A stretch of DNA of 64,000 bases from Boswellia sacra (lineage: Eukaryota; Streptophyta; Magnoliopsida; Sapindales; Burseraceae). Below the pieces are notes generated by a model, which had not been told where the DNA came from, ran no database searches, and saw only the letters and a program-made list of their open reading frames with translations. Shown piece by piece: positions 1-11,448 of this stretch (position 1 is its first letter; the number at the start of each line of letters is the position of its first letter). The translations under genes were made by a program, and so were the position numbers. The stretch lies in NCBI GenBank assembly GCA_013180625.2, contig SNVD02000546.1, forward strand, positions 1 through 64,000. The letters are read 5' to 3'.

Positions 1-1420
1 AAAAGTGCCATAATGAACATCAATCTTGATTCTAGCAGTTTTCGAGAATGGTCTCCCTAAACGAATCGGTGTTGGATTAGGAGATGTCTCATCCTCTATT
101 TTAAGGATATAGAAGTCTGCTGGGAAAACCAATTGATTCACCTGCACAAGCACATCTTCCGTAACTCTTTTGGGATATGCATTAAAATGATCAGCAAGTT
201 GAATGGTAATACCAATTTTCACAAAAGGTCCAAGATTTAAAGAAGTATAAATAGAATATGGCATGACATTAATAGATGCTCCTAAATCTAACATAGCTCT
301 TTCAAACTTGGTATTACCAATGGTGCATGGAATGATGAACGTACCGGGATCTTTGCATTTTGGAGGAATTTTTCTTTGCAATACAGCTGAAACATTTTAC
401 CCCACACTTACTTTCTCATTTCCCTTCAACTTTCTCTTGTTGGTGCATAACTCCTTGAGAAATTTTGTACAACGAGGTACTTGCTCAATAGCATCCAGAA
501 GTGGTATATTTACCTCAATTTTGTGAGAAATTTCCAGGATTTCTTGTTCTTGTTCCTCCTTCTTTGATTTTGCAAATCTGCTAGGAAATGATGGAGGAGT
601 AACATAAGAAGGAATTTGAGTTTAAAGGTCTACCTTAGAAGATGATGTTTTGTTCATAGTGGAAGTGGTGTCATCTCCTTCATCAGTTTGTGATTTCTTT
701 GCCAGGTTTTGGATACTTGCCCCAGTTTCCATTTGCTCTCCATTTCGAATTTGCTCTCCACTTCGCAAAGTTATCGCACAAGCATTCTCTCTTGGATTGA
801 TCACCGCTTGAGAAGATAATTTTTTTGAGTCTTGGCCCTCGAATTTGCTCATGCTAGTAGCCAATTGTCCCATTTGATTTGCCAGGTTTTGGATACTTAC
901 CCTAGTTTCCTGCTGGAATTGCATTGTATTAGTGGCAAGTGCATTAACAATGTCCTGGAGAGACATACCTGAGTTTTGTGAAGCTGGTTGCGGTGCTGGA
1001 TGTGGCATAGGTGGTGGTTGCATTTGAAAAGGTTGCTGCACTCTAGGTTGATTGAAACCTTGTGGCCGATTTGGTATCACATTTGGAGTGATTGGTTGAT
1101 GATCCCAGTAACTGAAATTATGTTGATCCAGTAACTGAAATTATGATGATCTTCCCATCCAGCATTGTAATTGTTAGAGAAAGAATCATACCATTGCCTC
1201 GTTTGTCCTGGAAATCCACCCATGGCATTGGCTTGTTCCATATATTCTTCTTGTAAAGTTGGATACATGTCGATTGGATGCTCCATCGTAGAATATATCC
1301 CACATTCATGAGAGTTTTGCATATCTCCTATAGCCATGTTTTCCATAAGAGAGGTTAGCTCAGAAAGTTGTTGTTCAATTTCAGAGTGCTTACCTCATTT
1401 TACTCTCCATGGTACTTGTG
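1..1420 (-). pseudogene. Decayed gag C-terminus and aspartic protease of the Athila-like element
   Basis: The upstream part (about 1420-1080) carries a zinc-knuckle-like segment followed by NNYNAGWEDHHNFSYW. The two cysteines expected in the knuckle appear as tyrosines (CGIYSTMEHPIDMYP). A Pro/Gln-rich linker and a region ending in NPRENACAITLRSGEQ (about 760) are characteristic of plant gypsy gag. Beyond a stop near 622 the frame gives VEVNIPLLDAIEQVPR-type residues, an in-frame stop near 400, then the protease motif LDLGASINVMPYSIY (about 255-300), where the usual D-[ST]-G is DLG. The protease continues to base 1. Stops and the lost knuckle cysteines show a non-functional copy. Confidence 0.8.
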
Positions 1421-1551
1421 GCTCAAATCCGCTACTGAATTGATAGAAGTTTACTGCCATATTGTCTAAACACAAACAAATCAGAAAAGAAAAACAAAGA
1501 AAAATATGAATCAACAATGAAAACAAAATAACAAATCGATTAGAAAATCAA

Positions 1552-1569
1552 TCCCCGGCAACGGCGCCA
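1552..1569 (-). promoter_or_regulatory. Primer binding site (tRNA-Asp type)
   Basis: On the minus strand the sequence TGGCGCCGTTGCCGGGGA lies six bases after the LTR end. It is the form expected to pair with the 3' end of tRNA-Asp, which primes reverse transcription in many plant gypsy elements. It fixes the orientation of the element and the inner end of the LTR. Confidence 0.85.
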
Positions 1570-1575
1570 AAAACT

Positions 1576-2964
1576 TGATGCGTTCGAAACTAGCAAGTAT
1601 ACTAGTCGCACAAGTAATAAAGTGATAAGTAGATATCGTTCCCACGTGGATTGATTCTAATTGAATTCGTTATTTTCCAGCAACGATAAACTAAACAGGG
1701 GGGGTTTTGTTGAATGATTAACTAAATGAAATAAGAATGCAAATTAAGAATAACAAAACAGAAGTTAATTTGAATAAAAGATCAATGAGAGAAATCTGGT
1801 AAGGGATCCTTCTCTACCACAAGATATGGATTTGCGAATTAATCATAGAATTGTCATCCAATTACAGCATTGAAATTATCAACCGTAGATAAAACAAGCT
1901 CTGTTACCCCAATCTTTCCTTACTTTGTTGTTAAATAAAACAGGCTCTTTATTTAATCTCTATCCATTAAACAACCTAGAACAAGCTCTCTAAATTTAAT
2001 TCAATGGATGCATTACGAAAAGAAAGACAGGTTGATCTAAGCAATAAACACACAAGCTCGGATTATTTAACTTAGGTTATATTCTCCAATTGCAATCTCT
2101 GATCACAATTTTGCTACTAATGATTAGAAATTCAAGACAATTACGGATCAAGATTTCTAGTCTAGCAATAGACAACATCCAGATTATATTCAGTTGGCCA
2201 CCCAAATACAATCCAGCAAGCAATCATAAGCATTAAATATGGGAAAATACAAGCAAATTCAATTAGAGAATTGGATAACAACTTCTTGCACAATCAACTT
2301 ACAAAAACCATATCAGGGGCTTTGAAATCACCCTCAACCAATTCAGATTCAGTTACACATGTTTAAGAACGTGGTAAATACAATACAACCTGGAGACATT
2401 CCAGAAAATGAAAGGGAAGGGAAAACTTAGCAAATTTGATGTAATTCTCTTTGGATTGTAGTTCTTCCTCTTTCCAAGCTTCCTTTCTCCTTCAAGAACT
2501 CCAAGAGATGAAAGAATTCCAAGCTGCAGCCTCCCCACGTTCTCCCCTCTTCAAGTTATGAAAATAAAACCCTAAAATGTGTTTAAATACTCTGCTACAG
2601 TGACTTGCTACAGTGCTACAGTGACTTGTGGAATTATATTTCTATACATCTCACACTGTTTTGATTACAACTTTTGGTACACTGAATGGATTTATAAACC
2701 GTAAATTTCTCCAGAAAATAGACTTCGAGAGCTTTCCAACGGTATATAATATGTCATCGGGTTCATTGTATATCAATACAATTAAATCCGAGAAGATCAC
2801 TGACTAGCAGAGGTGAAAATGAAGGGTTTTACTCCATTTTTGTGCAAGTTGCTCCAAAACCCTACAAACATCAAAACCACACAAAAACATAAAAATACCA
2901 AGGAATATAGCAAAGAAACATGGACGAATTGATATAAAAGTAATACATAAATAGACACCTATCA
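1576..2964 (-). repeat. 5' LTR of the Athila-like element
   Basis: The LTR is 1389 bp. On the minus strand it begins TGATAGGTGTC and ends GAACGCATCA (TG...CA). The same sequence occurs in the opposite orientation at 4948-6362 and in this orientation at 53958-55369, so the ends are fixed by three-way comparison. It contains a TATA-like TATTTAAACACA segment near the conserved CTGTAGCAGAG motif, at the place where the 4948-6362 copy has TATATAAA. Confidence 0.9.
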
Positions 2965-3099
2965 GTGACCCGGCCCAAAAGTATGTCACCTGTATCCCCG
3001 GTGACCCGGTCCAAAAGTATGTCACCTGTATCCCCGGTGACCCGGTCCAAAAGTATGTCACCTATATCCCCGGTGACCCGGTCCAAAAATCGTGTGCAC
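2965..3099. repeat. 36-bp tandem repeat, about 3.7 copies
   Basis: Units start at 2965, 3001, 3037 and 3073 and begin GTGACCCGGTCCAAAAGTATG. Copies differ by only one or two bases, apart from the last, which breaks off after about 27 bases. The unit length is a multiple of three, so several frames read as 12-residue repeats on both strands; this is a by-product, not evidence of a protein. The first copy abuts the Athila LTR exactly. Confidence 0.9.
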
Positions 3100-4486
3100 A
3101 CTAATACCACAGCTGGGTTCAGAATTCATATCGATACTATGGACAACGAGTCAAAACATTCAAAAACCAATGCAAATAACACAATTCTCAAAGTACATAA
3201 ACTAATAACATTTCGTAGATAATAATATATTCGTCAAAAGTTCCTTTCACTATAACGGTTTTAACATGAATACAGTTTCTGAGAATCAATTTAAAAACTT
3301 TGCTAATACTCTATTTCCACAATTTTCATTCTAAAACAGAAAATAATCCATATGATATCACACAAAAATATTTTCTAACAAATCATAATATTTATTAAGA
3401 ACATTTTACACTTTAACCATAGTACATGTATGAAGTTACTTACCTTGGTCGATCCGAAAAGACAAATATCCTAGCTCCTACTCGTCCAACGATTGTCCTA
3501 AGACATAACCAAAAAACATCTTTATAAATTCATGATCTCAAAGCCTCAAATATTCTACAAAATTCCCTTAAAATTCCTAGACAAACCGTTCTGCCTAAGT
3601 CTGATACCCAGAACAGAGCTCATTCCAGAAATTTTAGAAAATTGTATCCTAATCCGATTAACCTAGAATTTTGCAGAGGCGAACTAGACATATGAAATAT
3701 TCAACTGAAAAGTTTTCAAAGCAAATTACATTCAGAAACTATTTTTAAATGATTTTCGTTTTCTACCAGTCAATTCTGTCCAGAATTTTTAGATTAAAGC
3801 GTTTCAAAATCAAAATTTCATAAAAATTATTCTACACGTTTAAAAATCGTGAAAATTTACAGAAACGTATATATTATCTTGAAGAAGTAGCATATAAAAT
3901 TTGAGGAATTTATGATTCCTCTAGCATATGTAAAAAAAATTCCAAAATTCGAAACATCCAGAAATTGCAGTATTTTCCAGATTTTCAACAGAGAGTTCAA
4001 AAATTCGTAATAAATTGAAATCTTAATATTTTTTTGTGAAATAAAATTTTGTACATTCATATACATGTCTATAATAACATATAAAAAAACCAGGCTGAAA
4101 ATCGAATTGTAAGTATCCAAAAAAAATTCGAAAATCCTAAGCTGTTCATAAATTCTCTGCAGAAACCCTATCACAAATCTAGACAACAAAAATAATTCTA
4201 ATAAAGATTATTAAATCAAACTAAAAGAAATATAATCTTACCTTGAAATCTCTGAGTTCCAAAGCCTCCCCTAAAATATTTACGTTAAAAACCCTATTTG
4301 CAATATTATAATATTGCTTATATACTAGATAGGGTTAAGGTATCCTAAAGGAATAAAACTTCTAATTTAAATATAAATAATACTCTTTTCTTTTTCTTTT
4401 TTTTTTAACTTATTATAGTCATAATTATTATCCTAGACTAATTCCATGATGACTCATATAGCCCTAGGAAAATTAGGGTTGTTACA
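2965..4486 (-). repeat. LTR-like remnant interrupted by the Athila-like element
   Basis: Read on the minus strand this AT-rich stretch starts TGTAACAACCC at 4486, a typical start of plant gypsy LTRs (TGTAACA-type), and runs to the Athila junction at 2964. Its right edge falls exactly where recognisable copia coding begins (4487), so it looks like an insertion into the copia element. Its other end is beyond the Athila insertion and not visible. It holds a 36-bp tandem repeat and no credible coding. The short frames inside are AT-rich chance frames. The class is inferred, perhaps chromovirus. Confidence 0.5.
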
Positions 4487-4947
4487 GAGTGATAAAGGAG
4501 TCTTCGTGGGATATGCTCAAAACAGCAAAGCATTTTGAGTTTACAATCAAAGAACTGAGGCAGTCATGGAATCTACAAACGTAGTATTTGATGACCTTGA
4601 TGATTATGCAAAGTACTCACAAGAGGAAAGCATAACCAACTTCACAGAAGAGACAGAAAAATCAGATTCAGACAACAACAAAAAGGAAGATGCTGTTATG
4701 AAAGAGGAAACAGCTGTTGTTACACCTGACGTAACAAAAACATCTGACAACTCAGATTTGAACAAAAGTCCAATCTGGAATGATGAAGATAGAAAAGATC
4801 CACCCACATGGATTCAGAAGGCACATTCAACAAGTTCTATCATTGGAACACCAGATGGCATGACGAAAACCTAGAGCAAGGTAAGAAATCAGGTAAGGTT
4901 TGCATGTTATGTGTCTTTAGTTGAACAAAAAAATGTGAAAGAAGTCT

Positions 4948-6362
4948 TGATAGGTGTCTATTTATGTATTACTTTCATATCAATTTGTCTATATTTCTTT
5001 GCTATATTCCTTGGTATTTTTATGTTTTTGTGTGGTTTTGATGTTTGTAGGAGTTTTGGAGCAACTTGTACAAAAATGGAGTAAAACCCTTCATTTTCAC
5101 CTCTGCTAGTCAACCATCTTCTCGGATTTAATTGTATTGATATATAATGAACCCGATGACATGTTATATACCGTTGGAAAGCTCTCGAAGTCTATTTTCT
5201 GGAGAAATTTACGGTTCATAAATCCATTCAGTGTACCAAAAGTTATAATCAAAACAGTGTGAGAAGTATAGAAATGTAATTCCACAAATCACTGTAGCAT
5301 GTATAATACGGGATACTGTAGTAGGTTACTGTAGCAGAGTATATAAACACATTTTAGGGTTTTATTTTCATAACTTGAAGAGGGGAGAATGTGTGGGAGG
5401 CTGTAGCTCTGGACTTCTCTCATCTCTTGGAGTTCTTGAAGGAGAAAGAAGGCTTGGAAAGAGGAAAAACTACAATCCTAAGAGATTTTCATCAAATTTG
5501 CTAAGTTTATCCCTTCCCTTTCATTTTCTGGAATGTCTCCATGTTGTATTGTATTTATTATGTTTTTGAACATGTGTAACTAAATCTGAATTGGTTGAGG
5601 GTGATTTCAAAGCCCTTGATATGGTTTTTGTGAGTTGATTGTGCAAGATATTGTTATCCAATTCTCTAATTGAAGTTGCTTTATATTCTCCCATATTTAA
5701 TGCTTATGATTGCTTGCTGATTGTATTTGGGTGGCCAACTGAATATAATCTGGATATTGTCTATTGCTAGACTAGAAATCTTGATCCGTAATTGTCTTGA
5801 ATTTCTAATCATTAGTAGCAAAATTGTGATCAGAGATTGCAATTGGAGAATATAACCTAAGTTAAATAATCCGAGCTTGTGTGTTTATTGCTTAGATCAA
5901 CCTATCTTTCTTATCATAATGCATCCATTGAATTAAATTTAGAGAGCTTATTCTAGGTTATTTAATGGATAGAGATTAAATAAATAGCCTGTTTTATTTA
6001 ACAACCAAAGTAAGGAAAGATTGGGGTAACAGAGCTTGTTGTTATCTACGATTGATAATTTCAATTGTGTAATTGGATGATAATTCTATGGTTAATTTAC
6101 AAATTCATATCTTGTGGTAGAGAATGATCCCTTGACCAAGTTTCTCTTACTGATTAATTCTCAATTCATTTAACTGTGCATTGTGTTATTCTTCATTTGC
6201 CTTCGTATTGAGTTTAGTTAATCAATCAACAAAACCCCCCATTCAGTTTATTGTTGCTCGAAAATAACAAATTTAATTAGAATCAATCCTCGTGGAAACG
6301 ATATCTTACTTATCACTTTATTGCTTGTGTGACTAGTATACTTGCTAGTTTCGAACGCATCA
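4948..6362 (+). mobile_element. Solo LTR of the Athila-like family, inserted in copia pol
   Basis: The LTR is 1415 bp and starts TGATAGGTGTC and ends GAACGCATCA. It is flanked by perfect 5-bp target duplications AGTCT (4943-4947 and 6363-6367). It is the same family as 1576-2964 and 53958-55369. There is no internal region, PBS or second LTR, so it is what remains after LTR-LTR recombination of a complete element. A TATA box TATATAAA lies at 5340-5347. Removing it with one target copy restores the copia reading frame, which dates it after the copia insertion. Confidence 0.95.
5340..5347 (+). promoter_or_regulatory. TATA box inside the solo LTR
   Basis: TATATAAA follows the conserved CTGTAGCAGAG segment in the middle of the LTR, where the U3/R boundary of an LTR promoter is expected. 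It could still drive read-through transcription into the copia remnant, but no evidence of activity is visible. Confidence 0.5.
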
Positions 6363-7866
6363 AGTCTTAAGGGAAGATGTGTGGATTCAAGCTATGCAAG
6401 ATGAACTTAATCAGTTTAAAAGAAATGAAGTGTGGGAATTAGTTCCTAGGCCAGAAAATGTCATTGGAACTAAATGGATTTTCAAAAATAAAACTAACGA
6501 AAGTGGACAAGTAGTTAGAAACAAGACTAGGCTAGTTGCACAAGGTTACACACAAGTAGAAGGCATAGACTTTGATGAAATCTTTGGACCAGTAGCTAGA
6601 CTTGAGTCAATCAGATTACTACTTGCAATTGCTTGTTCGCTTGATTTTAAATTGTACCAAACGGATGTTAAAACAGTATTTTTAAATGGCTATCCCAATA
6701 AAGAAGTTTTTGTTGAACAGCCTAAGGGATTTGAAGATCTTAAACCTCCTGATTTTGTGTACAGATTGCACAAGGCTTTGTATGGTTTGAAACAAGCTCC
6801 TAGAGCTTGGCATGAAAGGTTGGCAAACTTTTTGATCAACAAAGATTATAAAAGAGGCAGCAATGATAAAACTTTATTTATCAAACATGTATCTAACTAT
6901 CTTATTGTTGCACAAATATATGTTGATGACATTGTTTTCGGATCAACTAACAAAAGCAAAACTCATGAGTTTGTTAAGTTGATGCAGGAAGAGTTTGAGA
7001 TGAGCATGTTAGGAGATTTAAATTTCTTTCTTGGATTGCAGGTTAAGCAAATGAATGATGGGATATTTATATCTCAATCAAAATATGCCAAAAATCTTGT
7101 AAAAAAGTTTGGGCTTGAGAATGCAAAACCAATGAAAACTCCTATCAGTACTAATCTAAAACTTTCAAAAGATAATGCAGAAAAGGATGTTGATGCAAGC
7201 TTGTACAGAAGCATTATTGGCAGCCTACTATACCTCATAGCAAGCAGACCAGATTTAAGCTTTAGTGTAGGACTTTGTGCAAGGTTTCAAGTAAATCCCA
7301 AAGAATCACATCTTGCAGCAGTCAAGAGAATCATCAGGTATGTTCATGGAACATTTGATTATGGGATATGGTTTTTTAAAGATACAAATAATTGTCTTGC
7401 AGGGTTCAGTGATGCAGATTGGGTAGAAAATGCAGATGACAGAAAAATTACTTCAGGAGGTTGTTTTTATCTTGGTACTAACTTGGTTTCATGGCACAGC
7501 AAGAAGTAGAATTCAATTTCTTTATCTACAGCAAAAGCCGAATACATAGCAGTAGGGAGTTGTTGTACGCAACTATTATGGATGAAGCAGATGTTGAGTG
7601 ATTATGGTATTGAACAAAAGCCTATAACTGTGTTTTGTAATAATACTAGTGTTATAAATATTTCCAAAAATCCTGTTCAGCATTCTAGAATAAAACACAT
7701 TGATATTAGATACCATTTTATAAGGAAACTAATAGAATCTAAGGTTATACACATTAAGCACATCTCTACTGATAAACTATTAGCTGACTTGTTCACTAAG
7801 GCATTGGACACAACAAGGTTTAAAAATCTGAGAAAAGCATTAGGTATTTGTCAGTTATATGAGTAA

Positions 7867-9374
7867 TCACAGTACATTGTTATGTTATTCATATCTGTAG
7901 TATCATAAGTTTCCTTTTAAATTAGCATGTTTGAGCTATGGTATAAAATTTGTACTAGATACTAAGTTAAAATGAAAAATACAGTGAGGGCAACCAATAT
8001 ATGATGTGTGAAATCCATCCATTGAGAGTAACTTCATTGTATCTAGGAAATATTGTGAGGTTACCCACTCAAATGGAAAAGGGCTACCTCTATACATGTG
8101 TGAAAGCAACTGTATTATTTAGCAAATTCACATTGAGACTAACTTTTGTGTGTGCAAGAAGCATGCTCAAGTTGATCACTCAATTGGATTAAGTGATGAA
8201 ATAATTAAAAGAAAATAAAACAGCTCTTGAATATGCTTTCTTAGAATGATTCATATGATGTTCAGATATTGTTGTTATGTTATTTTTAACTGTGTTTTGT
8301 TACATTTTTCATAACATACGGTGCTCCTTGTGCTTATCCGAAATTTGATTTTCTTGTGTGTCCATGTGTCAAAAATGCCATGTCAGCATTATTGAATTGA
8401 GGGGGAGAAGTTTCAGTGGCAGGAATCCTGATTCTATTAGAATTCCTTATTCAAATTGGACTCAAATTTGAATTTTTATCCATAAATGTTAGTTATGAAA
8501 CGGTTTTGGAAATAGATTTGACATTAATTTTTGTTAAAAACAAAATTGTTTTTAAATTTGGCCTAGTATATTACAAATCGGTTTTGAGCTTCTCCTGTTC
8601 ATTCCATACTCACATAACAGTTTCTTCCTTGTCCCACGTCTTGCTTTTCTCTTCCTGCTCTGGAAATTTTTTTTTGCAGACCAGTAACCCTACTCAACAA
8701 CCTGCTGTTGAGTTACCCACAACAGAACCAGTGCAGAAAGACGTGATAGGGAGATTCGAAGAATTGTAGCTGAAGTCACTACCACTTCTTCTGATGCAGC
8801 TGAAGAACAACCTATTCCTACAGCTTCTGCGTAGCAAACTCCAACCATAACAGGGAAAAGATATAAAACAAAGGCTGGTAGACTTAGGAAGCACACTGGC
8901 AGTTCCTCTTCTCCTCCAGTTCGCAAGTCTCCAAGACTTCGTTAAGTGCTTTTGGCACTTGTGCTGAAATCAAAGGGGAGATCAAGAGGAGTTTTTTTTA
9001 ATTTTTTTTTTGTGATCCTTTTATTCTGATATAACTGTGGTTACTTACTTCTATTTTGTTTATATTTTTGTTGCTTATTTCTCAAGGGATGTAAGTAAAT
9101 AGTAAGGAGGAGTAAGAAGAACTTCTTATGTTTGCTTTATGTGTGCATTCAAGTTATCTTGATTTGATGAATGTTTTGCTTGGATGTTTTGCTTTGATCA
9201 TGATCTGATTGCATTGATTGATATAATTGCTCTGATCATGAATTGCTCACTGGTTAATTCTTTACACATGACAATTTCTGTTTGCTATTTCATGATAGCT
9301 TATTGTTATGATTGACTTATCATGTGTGATGTTCTCTGATCAGAAAAAGTTTGGTGTTTTCATCACAAGTTGCC
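7867..9374 (+). other. Post-pol region of the copia element with env-like coding remnants
   Basis: About 1.5 kb lies between the pol stop and the polypurine tract. Sireviruses typically carry an extra, envelope-like reading frame here. Short coding-like blocks remain around 8685-8945: one frame gives NPTQQPAVELPTTEP and, after a frame change, a neighbouring frame gives KAGRLRKHTGSSSSPPVRKS ending in PRLR before a stop near 8945. Pro/Thr/Ser-rich then basic composition fits such a remnant, but no domain is recognisable and the frame is broken. An internal purine block GAGGGGGAGAAG occurs at about 8399. Confidence 0.45.
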
Positions 9375-9388
9375 AAAAAGGGAGAGAT
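9375..9388 (+). promoter_or_regulatory. Polypurine tract of the copia element
   Basis: AAAAAGGGAGAGAT directly precedes the TGTTGG start of the 3' LTR. This is the usual position and composition of the plus-strand primer for reverse transcription and it fixes the LTR start. Confidence 0.85.
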
Positions 9389-10272
9389 TGTTGGTGTCAA
9401 AGTCTACTACATATGCACGTACCATGCACATGATGAGTTTTGATCAACTTGTGATAAAACAAGAATATTATTTTTATTCCTATTTTAATGTTTCTAGAAT
9501 TATATTTTTAAGAAGTATTTGATTTGTAATAAATATCTCTTTAGATTATGATATAATATCTTGTATCCTAATTAGAATAAGAGAATATTTATTTGTCCTA
9601 ATTCCTTTGGGAGTTTGTTTACACTTTCTATTTTATTTCTCCTAATCCTAATATGATTTTGATTAGATTTTTAACAAGATTTTCTAGGAGATTTCGGTCA
9701 GACCTCTCACTATATATATACAAAGCTATTCAGGCAGCTGATAACGTGATTGAGAGATTAACGTGTTGGCTGTTTTGGTTGTGAGAGAGTCTTGAGTTTG
9801 GCATTCCATCAATTCATAGAAGAGAGCTTCAACGCAAAAGGAATGTCTTCTTTGATTTGATTCTTTGAGTCTTTTGATTCATGTATGAGTGTTAGAAATC
9901 GTACATGAGTTGTTGATTGAGTCTGTGTGAGTTAGTAGACACTTGGGATAACTTACGGGTTAAGTGTTTATGTAATTCTGTGTCAGACGTCATTGGTATG
10001 TGTAACTTAACAGTGTGTTGTTAAGTTATCTGCGACAGAGAGTGGACAGTGTCACTAGAGTTTAAGATCTTGACGGGATTTTGTTTGTCAAAGATAAGGT
10101 CAGTGTGTAAGAGTGAGTCAGCACTGTAAAAGGTCCTAAAGATTATACAAACAAGAACTTAGTGAATTGCAGCTCTATAGCTATTCGTGGACGTAGGTTT
10201 TATAGTCGAACCACGTAAAATCCTCCTGTGTCGATTTACTTTACAGTTTAGCCTAATATTTCTTATAATTGC
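9389..10272 (+). repeat. 3' LTR of the Sirevirus-type copia element
   Basis: The LTR starts TGTTGGTGTCAAAG immediately after the polypurine tract. It contains a TATA-like CTATATATATACAAAG at about 9708 and a long U5-like part ending in the region CCTCCTGTGTCGATTTAC typical of copia LTR ends. The 3' boundary is a best guess at a CA near 10272, because the 5' LTR is not in the window and no target duplication could be matched. Confidence 0.65.
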
Positions 10273-10544
10273 ATACCTCCAAAACTATCATTACCATCGT
10301 GCAATACGAAGTGTGACATGTGAAAGTCAAAAAGTCACTGATTCTACCCAATAGTCCTGACTTAATAATGGCAAAGAAGTGCTCATAATCAATAAAAGGA
10401 GAGATAGAGCGAAGTACTTCTCAACCTCCTCCACCAAAGCAAGGTGAAGTCGTAGATAACACCATCAGCTTAATCAATTCATATCAAAACATGCATATAC
10501 AACTCGCCCTTTAGATGACGCTTTCATATCATCAAGTTTGAAAG
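10273..10544. other. Short non-coding spacer
   Basis: This is unique-looking AT-rich sequence between the copia 3' LTR and the TRIM-like element. No reading frame, repeat or regulatory motif was recognised. Confidence 0.5.
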
Positions 10545-10966
10545 TGATGAGGAACGGGGTTCCTCAAGTTAAAAGAAAGGGAGGGAGATATAGATAGAGG
10601 AAAGGGGAGAAACAATAGAAGAAATTTAGGGAGAAATAGAGTGAAATTTAGGAAGAAGACAATCTTTTTACTAAAAGATCAAAAACCAATAACAATCAAT
10701 CTGAAAATAACATAACTAAAAGCTCCTATTTATAGGACCTTAAAGTATAGTTCTACTAGGAAATAAAATCCTATTAGGAAATAGAATCATAATCCTAGTT
10801 AAACTAGAAATACCAAAATTAAATCCTAAATAAAATAGTAAACTATTAATTAAAAAAATAACTCAAATTAGGATTACTCCCAATTTAGGAAGTCAAAATC
10901 CCTAATAATAGTCAAAATCCCTAATTTATTAAAATCCCTAATTTATTCCTAATTTGTCCTACATCA
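10545..10966 (-). repeat. LTR A (extra, outermost LTR)
   Basis: A 422-bp LTR copy, joined to LTR B with only two bases (AT) between them and no internal domain. It is nearly identical in layout to the other two, with small indels. Confidence 0.9.
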
Positions 10967-10968
10967 AT

Positions 10969-11392
10969 TGATGAGGAACGGGGTTCCTCAAGTTAAAAGA
11001 AAGGGAGGGAGATTTAGACAGAGGAAAGGGAGAAACAATAAAAGAAATTTAGGGAGAAATATAGTGAAATTTAGGGAGAAGACAATCTTTTTACTAAAAG
11101 ATCAAAAACCAATAACAATCAAATCTGAAAATAACATAACTAAAAGCTCCTATTTATAGAACATTAAAGTATAGTTCTACTAGGAAATAAAATCCTATTA
11201 GGAAATAGAATCATAATCCTAGTTAAACTAAAAATACCAAAATTAAATCCTAAATAAAATAGTAAACTAGTAATTAGGAAAATAACTCAAATTAGGATTA
11301 CTCCCAATTTAGGAAGTCAAAATCCCTAATTTATTAAAATCCCTAAAATCAAAATCAAAATCCCTAATTTATTCCTAATTTGTCCTACATCA
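10969..11392 (-). repeat. LTR B (3' LTR of the TRIM-like element)
   Basis: A 424-bp copy. The polypurine tract abuts its outer start on the minus strand (11393-11406), so this is the 3' LTR of the internal region to its right. Confidence 0.9.
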
Positions 11393-11406
11393 ATTCTCCT
11401 CCTCTT
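11393..11406 (-). promoter_or_regulatory. Polypurine tract of the TRIM-like element
   Basis: The minus strand reads AAGAGGAGGAGAAT immediately before the TGATG start of LTR B. The block is almost purely purine and sits exactly where plus-strand synthesis should be primed. Confidence 0.85.
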
Positions 11407-11448
11407 GAAAAGAACTCGACTCTTGGCGAGTTGTCAAGGAGGAAGTTG

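Larger units (their letters stand above)
1..2964 (-). mobile_element. Athila-like Ty3/gypsy retrotransposon, 5' part (continues off the left edge)
   Basis: Read on the minus strand the order is 5' LTR (2964-1576), a tRNA-Asp-type primer binding site, a short leader, the C-terminal part of gag and the start of the aspartic protease, which runs off the window. Gag N-terminal coding is missing: only about 200 bp separate the PBS from gag sequence that normally lies near the gag C-terminus, so this copy has an internal deletion. The five bases outside the LTR, GTGAC (2965-2969), are one half of the expected target duplication; the other half lies outside the window. Assignment to Athila rests on the PBS type and the gag/protease motif style and is likely rather than certain. 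Confidence 0.8.
4487..7866 (+). pseudogene. Ty1/copia pol (integrase end, reverse transcriptase, RNase H), broken
   Basis: 4487-4947 encodes the integrase C-terminal GVFVGYAQNSKAF region and an acidic linker. The same reading frame resumes at 6363 after the nested solo LTR. Reverse transcriptase follows with RLVAQGYTQVEGIDF, QTDVKTVFLNGY, ALYGLKQAPRAWHERL and the catalytic YVDDIVFGS (about 6920). RNase H has FSDADW (about 7400) and an STAKAEY motif (about 7530), where the family normally has STAEAEY. The frame ends near LFTKALD...LGICQLYE at 7866. Defects seen are a TGA at about 4535, TAG at 4872, TAG at 7507 and the 1.4-kb LTR insertion, so no functional polyprotein is possible. Confidence 0.92.
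4487..10272 (+). mobile_element. Sirevirus-type Ty1/copia retrotransposon, 5'-truncated in the window
   Basis: A plus-strand copia element is present from the end of the integrase/linker region to its 3' LTR. Components in order are pol (4487-7866, split by a solo LTR), a long post-pol region (7867-9374), a polypurine tract and the 3' LTR (9389 to about 10272). The RT sequence style (KWIFKNKTNESGQVVRNK), the extended post-pol region and the PPT-LTR junction (AAAAAGGGAGAGAT then TGTTGGTGTC) are typical of the Sirevirus (SIRE/Maximus) group. Everything upstream of 4487, including gag and the 5' LTR, is displaced out of the window by later insertions. Confidence 0.85.

Noticed and set aside
2804..3222. 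Repetitive proteins with 12-residue repeats on both strands
   Set aside because: Produced by the 36-bp tandem repeat, present in more than one frame, and crossing an LTR boundary.
8416..8769. 117-codon frame after copia pol as a complete env gene
   Set aside because: The first two thirds are hydrophobic low-complexity translation of AT-rich DNA; only the last part looks coding and it continues in another frame, so it was noted as an env-like remnant only.
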